Notes: generated from the sequence alone by a model not told the origin. Positions 1 through 5,697 are shown, counted from the first letter of the stretch. The stretch is 5,704 nucleotides of DNA from CAYUEQ01 sp964443805 (GCA_964443805.1 CAYUEQ010000051.1:1-5704), one strand, 5' to 3'. Translations and numbers: made by a program.

Positions 1-7
1 AATTATA

Positions 8-84
8 TGGTGTCCCAAAGAGGATTCGAACCTCCGACCCCAATCTTAGGAGGATTGTGCTCTATCCAACTGAGCTATTGGGAC
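8..84 (-). tRNA. tRNA-Arg (anticodon CCT)
   Basis: Read on the minus strand, this 77-nt stretch folds into a complete cloverleaf. It has a 7-bp acceptor stem (GTCCCAA with TTGGGAC), a D arm with GCTC/GAGC around AGTTGGATA, an anticodon stem CAATC/GATTG, and a 7-nt loop CTCCTAA that places CCT at positions 34-36. The variable loop is 5 nt, and the T arm is GGAGG/CCTCT around the canonical TTCGAAT. A discriminator A and an encoded CCA follow. CCT reads the AGG arginine codon. The gene lies only about 10 bp downstream of the terminator-like hairpin of the HD-domain gene, and I see no convincing complete promoter of its own (a lone TTTAAT at 91-96 is in the right place for a -10). Confidence 0.97.
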
Positions 85-93
85 AAAAGAATT

Positions 94-119
94 AAAAAAG
101 AGTCTAGGACTCTATTTTT
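94..119 (-). terminator. Rho-independent terminator at the end of the HD-domain gene
   Basis: A perfect 6-bp stem (AGAGTC at 99-104, GACTCT at 108-113) with a 3-nt loop is followed, on the minus strand, by a run of six T. An A-rich run on the other side also makes it look usable on the plus strand. The TAG stop of the HD gene (112-114) lies in the upstream arm of the hairpin, and the tRNA-Arg gene begins about 10 bp beyond the T run. Confidence 0.7.
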
Positions 120-609
120 GAATAGTTATTATATTAAAGAAAAATAAAATCCAAATAGAAACAGTAACAGCTAATCTGAAACTAAACCATTCTCTTAATG
201 AAATTACTTTATCACTAACAGTTACAATCCAACTTTCTTTATAACGCGGGATTTTAAGTGTCCATGGCCACATGTGGCAGATAATTGCATCTTTTTGAAC
301 TTCATTAACATTAAACATCTTAGATGATTTTAAATATGCCAAATAAGGATGGGCTTGATATTTGTTTAATGTTTTCATGTCTTTAAGATCTTCATCTTGA
401 AAGAAGTCATGTAATAAAGCTGCTCTAGTAGCATCTTCGTAGTCTATTTTTAAAAAGTTGCAAATATTAAAAGTGTTTTCTGCAACACGAACAGAATGAT
501 CATAACGTGATATTCCATGGTGATGCTCTTTTTTTAATTTTTTAAATTCTTCATTATTTAAAATGTCATTTGTTATTTTTTCAAAATTTCTTCTTTTGGA
601 CGAAGACAT
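112..609 (-). CDS. HD-domain phosphohydrolase-like protein with hydrophobic C-terminal tail
   Basis: This is a 165-residue protein with the spaced metal-binding residues of the HD superfamily: H38 (in YDHSVRVA), H67-D68 (ALLHDFF), H112 (IICHMW) and D133 (VSDKV). H87 may add a ligand. HD proteins are metal-dependent hydrolases, often acting on nucleotides or other phosphate esters, but the substrate of this small stand-alone member cannot be told from sequence. The N-terminus is strongly basic. Residues about 142-161 form one hydrophobic stretch, so the protein may be anchored in the membrane by its tail. The ATG start at 607-609 has an AGGTG site (617-621) 7 nt upstream. A TATAAT lies in the 64-bp gap before it. 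The stop codon lies inside the terminator hairpin. Family assignment is firm; function is not. Confidence 0.88.
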   Translation of the reverse strand: MSSSKRRNFEKITNDILNNEEFKKLKKEHHHGISRYDHSVRVAENTFNICNFLKIDYEDATRAALLHDFFQDEDLKDMKTLNKYQAHPYLAYLKSSKMFNVNEVQKDAIICHMWPWTLKIPRYKESWIVTVSDKVISLREWFSFRLAVTVSIWILFFFNIITIQK

Positions 610-632
610 AGCTTTTCACCTCGAACTAGTAT

Positions 633-661
633 ATTATAGCATTATTTAGTAAAAAAATGAA
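633..661 (-). promoter_or_regulatory. Candidate sigma-A promoter for the HD-domain gene
   Basis: On the minus strand a perfect TATAAT (633-638) sits 23 bp upstream of the HD gene start. Seventeen bases further upstream is TTCATT (656-661), a weak -35 matching about three of six consensus positions. A perfect TTGACA at 680-685 is too far from this -10 (over 40 bp) and is coding sequence for the last residues of the membrane protein. No clear terminator separates the two genes, so readthrough from upstream is also possible. Confidence 0.45.
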
Positions 662-673
662 TTAATTAGCACA

Positions 674-1342
674 TTATTTTGTCAACTTGTTTAACGCATC
701 GATGAATGTCTTTTGTATTGGTGGGAAAGAGTCCATAAAACGTCGATATAATACAGATCTTTCTCTTAATATGTTTTTTATATCTTTATTTGGTATTCCT
801 TCTATCGCAAAATTCTTACTTTGTTTATATTCAAACTTTAATGAAGCAACTATTTTTATAGAGATAATTAAATCACTAATAAAACTTACTAATAAAATAA
901 TTGCTATTATAGAGCTAATGTTAGAAGGAATACTTATTAATAATCCTATGACAAATGGATTAATTATATATATTATTAAACATGCTCCAATTCCAAACAA
1001 TACTAAATTTTCTAAACAAACATATCCATTAATGTTATATTTCTTTTCACTGTAGTCCCACCACTTAGCATGAAATATTTTTTCTAAAATATATCCTGTA
1101 AAATATTCTAAGAATGCACATATAACTATAGATTTTAAAAATAGTGCTAATGGATCAGCAGCTGAACTTTCTAATAGTATTGTTATTAGTATAGCACCTA
1201 TTCCATAAATTGGGCAATAAGGTCCTATTAAAAATCCTCGGTTTACAATTCTTTTATGTTCTGTATAAATTGATATTCCTTCTAAAATCCATCCTATAAG
1301 GGCATATATTAAGAATAATAAAAAATAACTACTTAACTCCAT
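674..1342 (-). CDS. PF06541-family membrane protein (putative ABC-transporter type IV, CmpB-like)
   Basis: This is a 222-residue, very hydrophobic protein. Signature blocks of the PF06541 family can be seen: an N-terminal helix with GWILE (17-21), N34-R-G-F-L-x-G-P-Y-C-P-I-Y-G (34-47), a helix ending in LEYFTGYILEKIF (78-90), W94-W-D-Y-S, and NINGYVCLEN (103-112). Membrane segments are likely near 5-27, 36-57, 64-88, 106-126, 128-137 and 140-163. The C-terminal 60 residues are basic and probably cytoplasmic. The family is labelled as a putative ABC-transporter membrane subunit, but to my knowledge the transport role is unproven. Its ATG lies one base after the TGA of the lipid kinase, and its AGGAG site (1349-1353) is inside the end of the kinase gene. 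The two are almost certainly co-transcribed and probably translationally coupled. A shorter plus-strand frame inside it is a shadow. Confidence 0.87.
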   Translation of the reverse strand: MELSSYFLLFLIYALIGWILEGISIYTEHKRIVNRGFLIGPYCPIYGIGAILITILLESSAADPLALFLKSIVICAFLEYFTGYILEKIFHAKWWDYSEKKYNINGYVCLENLVLFGIGACLIIYIINPFVIGLLISIPSNISSIIAIILLVSFISDLIISIKIVASLKFEYKQSKNFAIEGIPNKDIKNILRERSVLYRRFMDSFPPIQKTFIDALNKLTK

Positions 1343-1343
1343 G

Positions 1344-2153
1344 TCATTCTCCTACTATGTCTTTTTTTTCAAATAATTTAGATACGTTTTTTGAAGGTAC
1401 TAACATATCTACTTCTTTATTAACTGAAAATACATATTTATTCTTTTTAATTTTATATTCTTCACCATCCAAACAACAAGGAATTCTATAATTTTTATCA
1501 AAATCTATTTCTAATCTATCAGTTTGAAAATATTCGATACCAGCTATTTTAGATAAATCTGTTGCTGTTAGTATTTGACTTGCAATTCTTATTATATCAA
1601 CTTTTTTAGTAGCTTTACACATAGCTACTTCAAATTTACCATCATTTAGCTTTACATCTTTATAAATATTATTGATTGTTGCAACTCGATTACTATTAGT
1701 TACAAATACAAATGAATATTCTCCAGTTCTTATTTTACCGTTTACTCTATATGTTAATTTATAACTTTTTATTCTTTTAGAGAATTCTTGAAGACCGTGC
1801 ATTATATATGCTAGTTTTCCATATCTAGCTTTTAAATCTCTAGGTGTGTCATAAGCTATATTAACTAAATTACCAAAACAAGCAACATAAACAAATGGAC
1901 GTTCATCCATTAAACAAACATCNNNNNNNNNNNNNNNNNNNNNNNNNNNNNNNNNNNNNNNNNNNNNNNNNNNNNNNNNNNNNNNNNNNNNNNNNNNNNN
2001 NNNNNNNNNNNNNNNNNNNNNNCCTTTTGCTTTAGTAGTTATTACTTCTGTTTCATATTTGTTTTTCCTTAAAACATCGACAACCTTATCTAAAACATTC
2101 TGTCTTTTATTCACTCCGCTTTTAGGATTATACACAATGGTGCAAGATTTCAT
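1344..2153 (-). CDS. Diacylglycerol kinase-family lipid kinase (DgkB/YegS/BmrU type), interrupted by an assembly gap
   Basis: The N-terminus IVYNPKSG (6-13) is the opening strand and phosphate-binding turn of the DAGK catalytic domain. Codon 44, at the edge of the gap, begins GG and so is Gly, matching the GD motif of the family. After the gap come F-V-Y-V-A-C-F-G (87-94), a YDTPRDLKARYGKLAYIMHGL block (101-121) that aligns well with DgkB-like proteins, LNDGKFEV (169-176) and CLDGEEY (227-233), which carries the LDGE catalytic motif (numbering counts the N run as 33 codons). Such enzymes phosphorylate diacylglycerol or a related lipid; in Bacillota this often recycles diacylglycerol from lipoteichoic acid synthesis. 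The GGDGT nucleotide-binding motif lies in the unsequenced part. The ATG has AAGGTG 9 nt upstream and a near-consensus promoter before it. It is the first gene of a two-gene unit with the PF06541 protein. Lipid substrate is inferred. Confidence 0.9.
   Translation of the reverse strand: MKSCTIVYNPKSGVNKRQNVLDKVVDVLRKNKYETEVITTKAKXXXXXXXXXXXXXXXXXXXXXXXXXXXXXXXXXXDVCLMDERPFVYVACFGNLVNIAYDTPRDLKARYGKLAYIMHGLQEFSKRIKSYKLTYRVNGKIRTGEYSFVFVTNSNRVATINNIYKDVKLNDGKFEVAMCKATKKVDIIRIASQILTATDLSKIAGIEYFQTDRLEIDFDKNYRIPCCLDGEEYKIKKNKYVFSVNKEVDMLVPSKNVSKLFEKKDIVGE
1923..2022. other. Assembly gap of exactly 100 N inside the lipid kinase gene
   Basis: One hundred consecutive N is the usual placeholder for a scaffold gap of unknown size. 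It removes the part of the kinase that should hold the GGDGT motif. Comparing the flanking motifs with DgkB-like proteins as I remember them, the missing part should be roughly 75-80 residues rather than the 33 implied, so coordinates to one side of the gap are probably about 100-150 bases too short. Confidence 0.95.
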
Positions 2154-2187
2154 ATATTAATTCACCTTTTCTTTAAAACATATAAAC

Positions 2188-2216
2188 ATTATACATATTT
2201 TTGTCTAAAATATCAA
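2188..2216 (-). promoter_or_regulatory. Near-consensus sigma-A promoter for the lipid kinase / PF06541 unit
   Basis: On the minus strand TTGATA (2211-2216, five of six consensus) is followed after exactly 17 bp by a perfect TATAAT (2188-2193). Transcription would start near 2181, giving a leader of about 27 nt that contains the AAGGTG ribosome binding site (2163-2168). It lies in the 68-bp gap after the ABC permease, so the lipid kinase unit can be expressed independently of the ABC operon. Confidence 0.8.
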
Positions 2217-2233
2217 AAATATCATACTGATAT
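2201..2233 (-). terminator. Weak terminator-like hairpin at the end of the ABC permease
   Basis: ATATCA (2219-2224) and TGATAT (2228-2233) form a 6-bp, AT-rich stem with a 3-nt loop over the permease stop codon. On the minus strand it is followed by five T and a further T-rich stretch. With one G-C pair it would be weak, so partial readthrough into the lipid kinase unit is plausible. Its T tract overlaps the -35 box of the next promoter. Confidence 0.3.
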
Positions 2234-3022
2234 GTCTTTGTTCTCAAATATTTTAATTGCTAGTATATATATAAATATTGTAATTATTGTTAATATTATC
2301 ATCATTATATAAGTATTATTAGTATTGTTTATGATTTCAAATGGTTGAAACAAGGAAAATATTGTCACATATTTTAAATTTTCTAATTTTCCACCAACAT
2401 TAACAAGCATTTGAATTAGGTAAGATATTAAAGGAATACCTGCTCCAAACATTAATGAATATTTTGTTTCATTAGCAATTGTCGATGCTAAGAAACAAAT
2501 ACTACCAACAAATAAATGAAATATAAGTAAATTTAAATTTAAAAATAAAAATTGATTTAACGGTAATTCTCCTGGGTACAACAATTCACTAGATATAATT
2601 GTAAATAATGTAGCAAAAGTTATTAGTGTAAATATAATTGTACCTAACACTTTTATTTGAGTAATAATTATTGTTTTTCGATTATTTTGTGATGCCAGCA
2701 GATAAGCCATTGAGCCGTTATCAACATATGCTGCAACTAATTTATTTGAAACTATGATAGTAACAATTAAAGGTATTAAGAGATATAAAAATCCATATAA
2801 ATAAGTTACTAAAAAACTCATTAATGAATTAGATTGGGTATGCATCCCAAACATCGCCATTATCTCTGGCATTGTTTTAGTAAAACCTTCTAACAAATCT
2901 AAAGATTCTTTATCATACATTCCAACTATCATTGCTGCATAGATAGTAATTATAAATATAAAGATTAAAACAATTTTATAATTAGACTTAATTCCATATT
3001 TATATAATGGTTTATTAATCAT
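2222..3022 (-). CDS. ABC-2 type transporter permease
   Basis: This is a membrane protein of 266 residues from the chosen start. Six likely transmembrane segments lie near 17-35, 67-91, 119-140, 155-178, 185-205 and 240-258. After the second one is D-N-G-S-M-A-Y-L-L-A-S...R (101-115), which resembles the cytoplasmic coupling segment of ABC-2 permeases. It should form the channel of an ABC exporter with the ATPase encoded just upstream; the substrate is unknown (drug, peptide or lipid export are common for such pairs). The ATG at 3020-3022 was preferred over one 15 bases upstream (3035-3037). A strong GGAGG (3031-3035) sits 8 nt before the downstream ATG, while the upstream ATG overlaps that same site. 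The gene overlaps the 3' end of the ATPase gene by 8 bp, indicating coupled translation. Confidence 0.88.
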   Translation of the reverse strand: MINKPLYKYGIKSNYKIVLIFIFIITIYAAMIVGMYDKESLDLLEGFTKTMPEIMAMFGMHTQSNSLMSFLVTYLYGFLYLLIPLIVTIIVSNKLVAAYVDNGSMAYLLASQNNRKTIIITQIKVLGTIIFTLITFATLFTIISSELLYPGELPLNQFLFLNLNLLIFHLFVGSICFLASTIANETKYSLMFGAGIPLISYLIQMLVNVGGKLENLKYVTIFSLFQPFEIINNTNNTYIMMIILTIITIFIYILAIKIFENKDISV

Positions 3023-3905
3023 TTTTATTACCTCCATAATAATCTAAGAATATATCTTCTATTCCTTGTGTTTCTTCATAGATGTCCACAATATCATATT
3101 TGTTTAACAGACTAAGAAATAGTTTTAAATTATTTTGAATTATAAGGGTTATTCTTTTTTCAAATATATCAACAATTTTTATATTTTCTTTTTTAAATTT
3201 TTCAATATCTTTCTTATTATTAAAAGTAATAGTAAATTTCTTAGATTGATTCTTTTTTAAATTTGCTATTGTATCAATAGTAGCAATCCGACCATTTTTT
3301 ATAATTGCAACTTTATCACAGGTTTTTTCAACTTCTTCAAATAAATGAGATGACATTAATATAGTTTTACCTTTTTTCTTTTCTTCATTAATGTATTTTA
3401 CAAAAATATTTTGCATTAGTGGATCTAAACCACTAGTTGGTTCATCTAAAATTAAAATATCAGGATCATGCATAAAAGCAACAACTATTCCCAGTTTTTG
3501 TTTCATTCCTTTAGACATCTTATTTATTTTACCTTTTGGATCCAAATCAAATAACTCAATTAAATATTGGGCTTTAGTTAAATTTTTAAGTTTTTTATAA
3601 TCAGCAATAAATTTAATAAATTCAATTCCAGTCATATCTTCAATAAATGATATTTCTCCTGGTATATAGCCAACTGTTGATTGTATTAGTGCTGAATCTT
3701 TAAAACAATTTATATCATTAATAGTACATATTCCACTATCTGGTTTGATAAACCCCATTAAGTGTCTAATAGTAGTTGTTTTACCTGCACCATTAGGTCC
3801 TAAAAAACCGAATACTTCACCTTTAGTAATTTCTAAATTAACATCAAAGATTCCTTTGTTATTTCCATAATCTTTAGTTAGATTTTTAATTTTAATAGTA
3901 CTCAT
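3015..3905 (-). CDS. ABC transporter ATP-binding protein (CcmA/BcrA-like)
   Basis: This is a 296-residue nucleotide-binding subunit with all main motifs: Walker A GPNGAGKT (36-43), signature MSKGMKQK (130-137, a variant of LSGGQ), Walker B ILILDEP with catalytic E155 (150-156), D-loop SGLD (158-161) and the switch His H187 in MSSHLFEEVE. The Q-loop region reads VGYIPGE (78-84), with Gly where many relatives have Gln. Residues after about 215 form a C-terminal domain of about 80 residues, common in drug- and bacteriocin-export ATPases. It powers export through the permease encoded next to it. The ATG at 3903-3905 has GGTGA (3910-3914) 4 nt upstream. A likely promoter with a possible operator lies just before it. 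Two short plus-strand frames inside are shadows. Confidence 0.95.
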   Translation of the reverse strand: MSTIKIKNLTKDYGNNKGIFDVNLEITKGEVFGFLGPNGAGKTTTIRHLMGFIKPDSGICTINDINCFKDSALIQSTVGYIPGEISFIEDMTGIEFIKFIADYKKLKNLTKAQYLIELFDLDPKGKINKMSKGMKQKLGIVVAFMHDPDILILDEPTSGLDPLMQNIFVKYINEEKKKGKTILMSSHLFEEVEKTCDKVAIIKNGRIATIDTIANLKKNQSKKFTITFNNKKDIEKFKKENIKIVDIFEKRITLIIQNNLKLFLSLLNKYDIVDIYEETQGIEDIFLDYYGGNKND

Positions 3906-3933
3906 TTTGTCACCATATTATCTTTCTATTAAA

Positions 3934-3962
3934 ATTTTACCATACTATAGGTAATTACAAAA
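3934..3962 (-). promoter_or_regulatory. Candidate extended -10 promoter for the ABC operon, overlapped by a TTACC/GGTAA dyad
   Basis: On the minus strand TGGTAAAAT (3934-3942) is an extended -10 (TG, one base, then TAAAAT). A weak -35 (TTTTGT or TTTGTA, 3956-3962) lies 16-17 bp upstream. TTACC (3937-3941) and GGTAA (3950-3954) form an inverted repeat with an 8-bp spacer that covers the extended -10 and part of the spacer, where a repressor would act. No regulator gene is in the window, so the operator is inference. Confidence 0.45.
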
Positions 3963-3985
3963 ATAAAAAAAGGACAATGTCCTTT
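3961..3985 (-). terminator. Terminator hairpin between the IS and the ABC operon
   Basis: A perfect 7-bp stem (AAAGGAC at 3969-3975, GTCCTTT at 3979-3985) with a 3-nt loop is followed, on the minus strand, by a T-rich run (3961-3968). It would stop leftward transcription before the ABC promoter. It lies outside the IS, about 20 bp from its edge, and so probably ended a gene now on the far side of the insertion. Confidence 0.7.
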
Positions 3986-4004
3986 AATTAAAGATAGTTT
4001 TTTT

Positions 4005-4029
4005 GGCTCTTCAACATTGAGTGGGGAGT
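4005..4029 (+). repeat. Left terminal inverted repeat of the IS
   Basis: It starts GGCTCTTCAACATTGAGTGG and ends GGAGT. It matches the reverse complement of the right end at every position except the seventh (T here, C at the right end). Confidence 0.93.
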
Positions 4030-4058
4030 GAAATTTATTTTTTATTTATATATTAAAG

Positions 4059-4103
4059 AAAAAACAAGCATTTTCAACCCAATGAATTTTATGCTTGTTT
4101 TTT
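4059..4103 (-). terminator. Terminator of the transposase gene, inside the IS
   Basis: AAAAAACAAGCAT (4059-4071) and ATGCTTGTTTTTT (4091-4103) form a perfect 13-bp stem around a 19-nt loop, with T-rich tracts in both directions. On the minus strand it lies about 105 bp after the transposase stop and just inside the left end, so it would stop transcription leaving the IS. In the other orientation it could block transcription entering from the left. Confidence 0.72.
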
Positions 4104-4209
4104 TGCTCACTTTCGCACCTACTTTTTGAAATTCATGTTTTTTTACAATTGTGTATATTCATTGTCTACTTTCATATGTCATATCGTGTAAAACTGATGT
4201 TTTAGTTAT

Positions 4210-5496
4210 TTATTTTTTACTTAATCCGGATAATTTTCCATTACAAATATATAACAACCTAAGTCTAAAAAACTCAAAATTTTTATAACCAAATCCGATT
4301 CGTTTAATCACTTTAAATTTGTTGTTTCTTCCTTCAGTAAATCCTTGGGATAAGATTTTACTTATAAATGAGTTCACTATATAAGGTAGCCATCTTTCTA
4401 TTGTTCCTGATGCAATTATAAACTCTTCTATTTCACTTTCATGACACATCATTATCCAACTTTCTAATTGTTCTTTTGCATTTTCATATGTTGCATGATT
4501 AACTATATCTAAAAATGTCTCTTTCAAATAATAACCTATTTTTAAATCTTCACTTATTTCAAATAATTCTTTTCTTATTTCAATAGGTAGAACATCAACG
4601 ACGTGGCCATTTCTATATCTTTTAGCATAAACATACCAATCAATATCATTTGAGTATTTCCTTAATAAGGATACATTCTTTTTATTTTTAAGTAGTTTAT
4701 ATTCTTTACTGTTTGGTTTATAATAATCTTGTAGTCTGATCCGGATTTTATCAAGGGCTTCCATTATATAGCGTATATAATGGAAGCGATCGACTACAAA
4801 CTTGGCTTTAGGAAACATGATTTGTTGAACTCTAAAATATGGTTCATACATATCTGTTACTATAAATTTTACTGCTTCTCTATTTTCTACATATGTAAAA
4901 TATTGAATTAAATCATCCTTCTTACGACTTGGTAAAATATCAAGCGTTTTTTTATGTAATAAATCATTTATAACAAAAGCATATTTTCCTTGTTTAGTAT
5001 CTGCTTTAAATTCATCAAATGATATTATGCTTGGTAGTAATCTTAGATGTTTGGGATATCCTTTTGTTGCTTCTAATAATTCTCTTCTAACAGTCATATC
5101 AGTGACTCCGTTTATTTCTGTAATATACTTCATACTTAAATTATAATTTAATAAGTCTTTTCTTATTTTTATTTTTAGTGAGTTTGATATGCTACTCTTT
5201 TTTTCGTTTAAATTCAAATCTTCAGTAAATTTTTTATTACATTTATGACAAATAAACCTTCTTTTTTGTAATTGCAATTCACAAGATCTTTCAGCTATTT
5301 TTAAATATTTTATTCTTATCGGTTTTAAACGATCATGAAGACTTGAAGTATAAATATTACAATTAGGACATCTATATTTTTTATTATTACTTTTAATAGT
5401 AACAACTATATTTTTTTCTTCTTCTACAATTTTTATTACTTCATATGACTTTTCACTTATTCCCAACAATGTTTTTATTTCATCTATTTTTACCAC
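4210..5496 (-). CDS. ISL3-family transposase
   Basis: This is a 428-residue DDE-type transposase, full length for ISL3. A zinc ribbon is formed by C43-x2-C46 and C83-x2-C86, with basic residues between them. A helix-turn-helix region follows (about 95-145: SMKYITEINGVTDMTVRRE), which should read the terminal repeats. The catalytic core starts near 155. D161 (ISFDEF), D215 (VTDMYEPY) and E388 (GFTEGRNNKFK) are the likely catalytic triad, and the family motif VVDRFHY is at 234-240. It cuts and joins the IS ends. The frame is closed by a TAA two codons before the GTG at 5494-5496, so GTG is the most upstream possible start. Its AAGGAG site (5496-5501) shares a base with that GTG, so initiation is odd. 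A perfect 14-bp inverted repeat lies within the coding region. The stop TAA is at 4210-4212. Confidence 0.95.
   Translation of the reverse strand: MVKIDEIKTLLGISEKSYEVIKIVEEEKNIVVTIKSNNKKYRCPNCNIYTSSLHDRLKPIRIKYLKIAERSCELQLQKRRFICHKCNKKFTEDLNLNEKKSSISNSLKIKIRKDLLNYNLSMKYITEINGVTDMTVRRELLEATKGYPKHLRLLPSIISFDEFKADTKQGKYAFVINDLLHKKTLDILPSRKKDDLIQYFTYVENREAVKFIVTDMYEPYFRVQQIMFPKAKFVVDRFHYIRYIMEALDKIRIRLQDYYKPNSKEYKLLKNKKNVSLLRKYSNDIDWYVYAKRYRNGHVVDVLPIEIRKELFEISEDLKIGYYLKETFLDIVNHATYENAKEQLESWIMMCHESEIEEFIIASGTIERWLPYIVNSFISKILSQGFTEGRNNKFKVIKRIGFGYKNFEFFRLRLLYICNGKLSGLSKK
4757..4787. repeat. Perfect 14-bp inverted repeat inside the transposase gene
   Basis: GCTTCCATTATATA (4757-4770) and its exact reverse complement (4774-4787) flank a 3-base loop. 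It encodes part of the conserved DRFHYIRYIMEALD block. No T run follows in either direction, so it is not a standard terminator. It could form a stable mRNA hairpin. Confidence 0.85.
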
Positions 5497-5501
5497 TCCT
5501 T
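5496..5501 (-). promoter_or_regulatory. Shine-Dalgarno site overlapping the transposase GTG start
   Basis: AAGGAG reads on the minus strand and its last G is the first base of the GTG start. Normal spacing (about 8 nt) points instead to an in-frame ATA (5485-5487, codon 4). The next ordinary in-frame start is TTG at codon 10. An ATG at 5481-5483 is out of frame and stops after two codons. The site may keep transposase synthesis low. Confidence 0.6.
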
Positions 5502-5615
5502 AAATGAATTTAAGATGATTTAAATATTGTTTTAAAACTCTCAAATACTTTTATTTGGGTTGATGTAAACATTGTAAAATATAATACTTTAAAAATCGAT
5601 GATTTTATATAAATT

Positions 5616-5697
5616 CCCCACTCAATGTTGAAGCTTTATTAGTTAACTCCCCACTCAATGTTGATAAGGGCATAAAAAAACTCCCCACTCAATGTTG
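5616..5697 (+). repeat. Three direct repeats of the TIR core at 33-34 bp spacing
   Basis: The 15-bp core CCCCACTCAATGTTG occurs without mismatch at 5616-5630, 5649-5663 and 5683-5697; the last copy belongs to the right TIR. Start-to-start distances are 33 and 34 bp, about three helical turns, so the sites face roughly the same side of the DNA. The left end has only one copy (in inverse orientation). These are likely transposase binding sites, placed upstream of the transposase gene. Confidence 0.92.

Noticed and set aside
680..685. Perfect TTGACA on the minus strand as a -35 for the HD gene
   Set aside because: It is over 40 bp from the only good -10 and encodes the final Leu-Thr of the membrane protein; no suitable -10 lies 16-18 bp downstream.
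687..1055. Plus-strand open frame of 122 codons
   Set aside because: It lies entirely opposite the PF06541 membrane protein gene, has no recognisable domain, and is explained by antisense of AT-rich coding sequence.
3023..3037. Upstream ATG adding five residues to the permease
   Set aside because: This ATG overlaps the GGAGG that is ideally spaced for the ATG at 3020-3022, so it cannot use that site itself.
3391..3600. Plus-strand open frame of 69 codons
   Set aside because: It is antisense to the signature/Walker B part of the ABC ATPase gene, with no ribosome binding site or known motif.
3982..3993. 12-bp palindrome CTTTAATTAAAG beside the IS
   Set aside because: It is mostly A/T and overlaps the terminator arm; such palindromes are frequent by chance in this composition.
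4073..4086. Terminator-loop sequence TTCAACCCAATGAA as a second left-end TIR-core site
   Set aside because: It resembles TTCAACATTGA only with a gap and lacks the GTGGGG half, so the match is too weak.
5497..5612. Transposase promoter
   Set aside because: Several partial boxes (TTTACA, TTGAGA, TATTAT) occur, but none pair with good spacing, so I did not assign one.
5616..5697. Repeats as a CRISPR array
   Set aside because: There are only three 15-bp units with 18-19 bp between them, and they match the IS terminal repeat, so they are IS-end sites.
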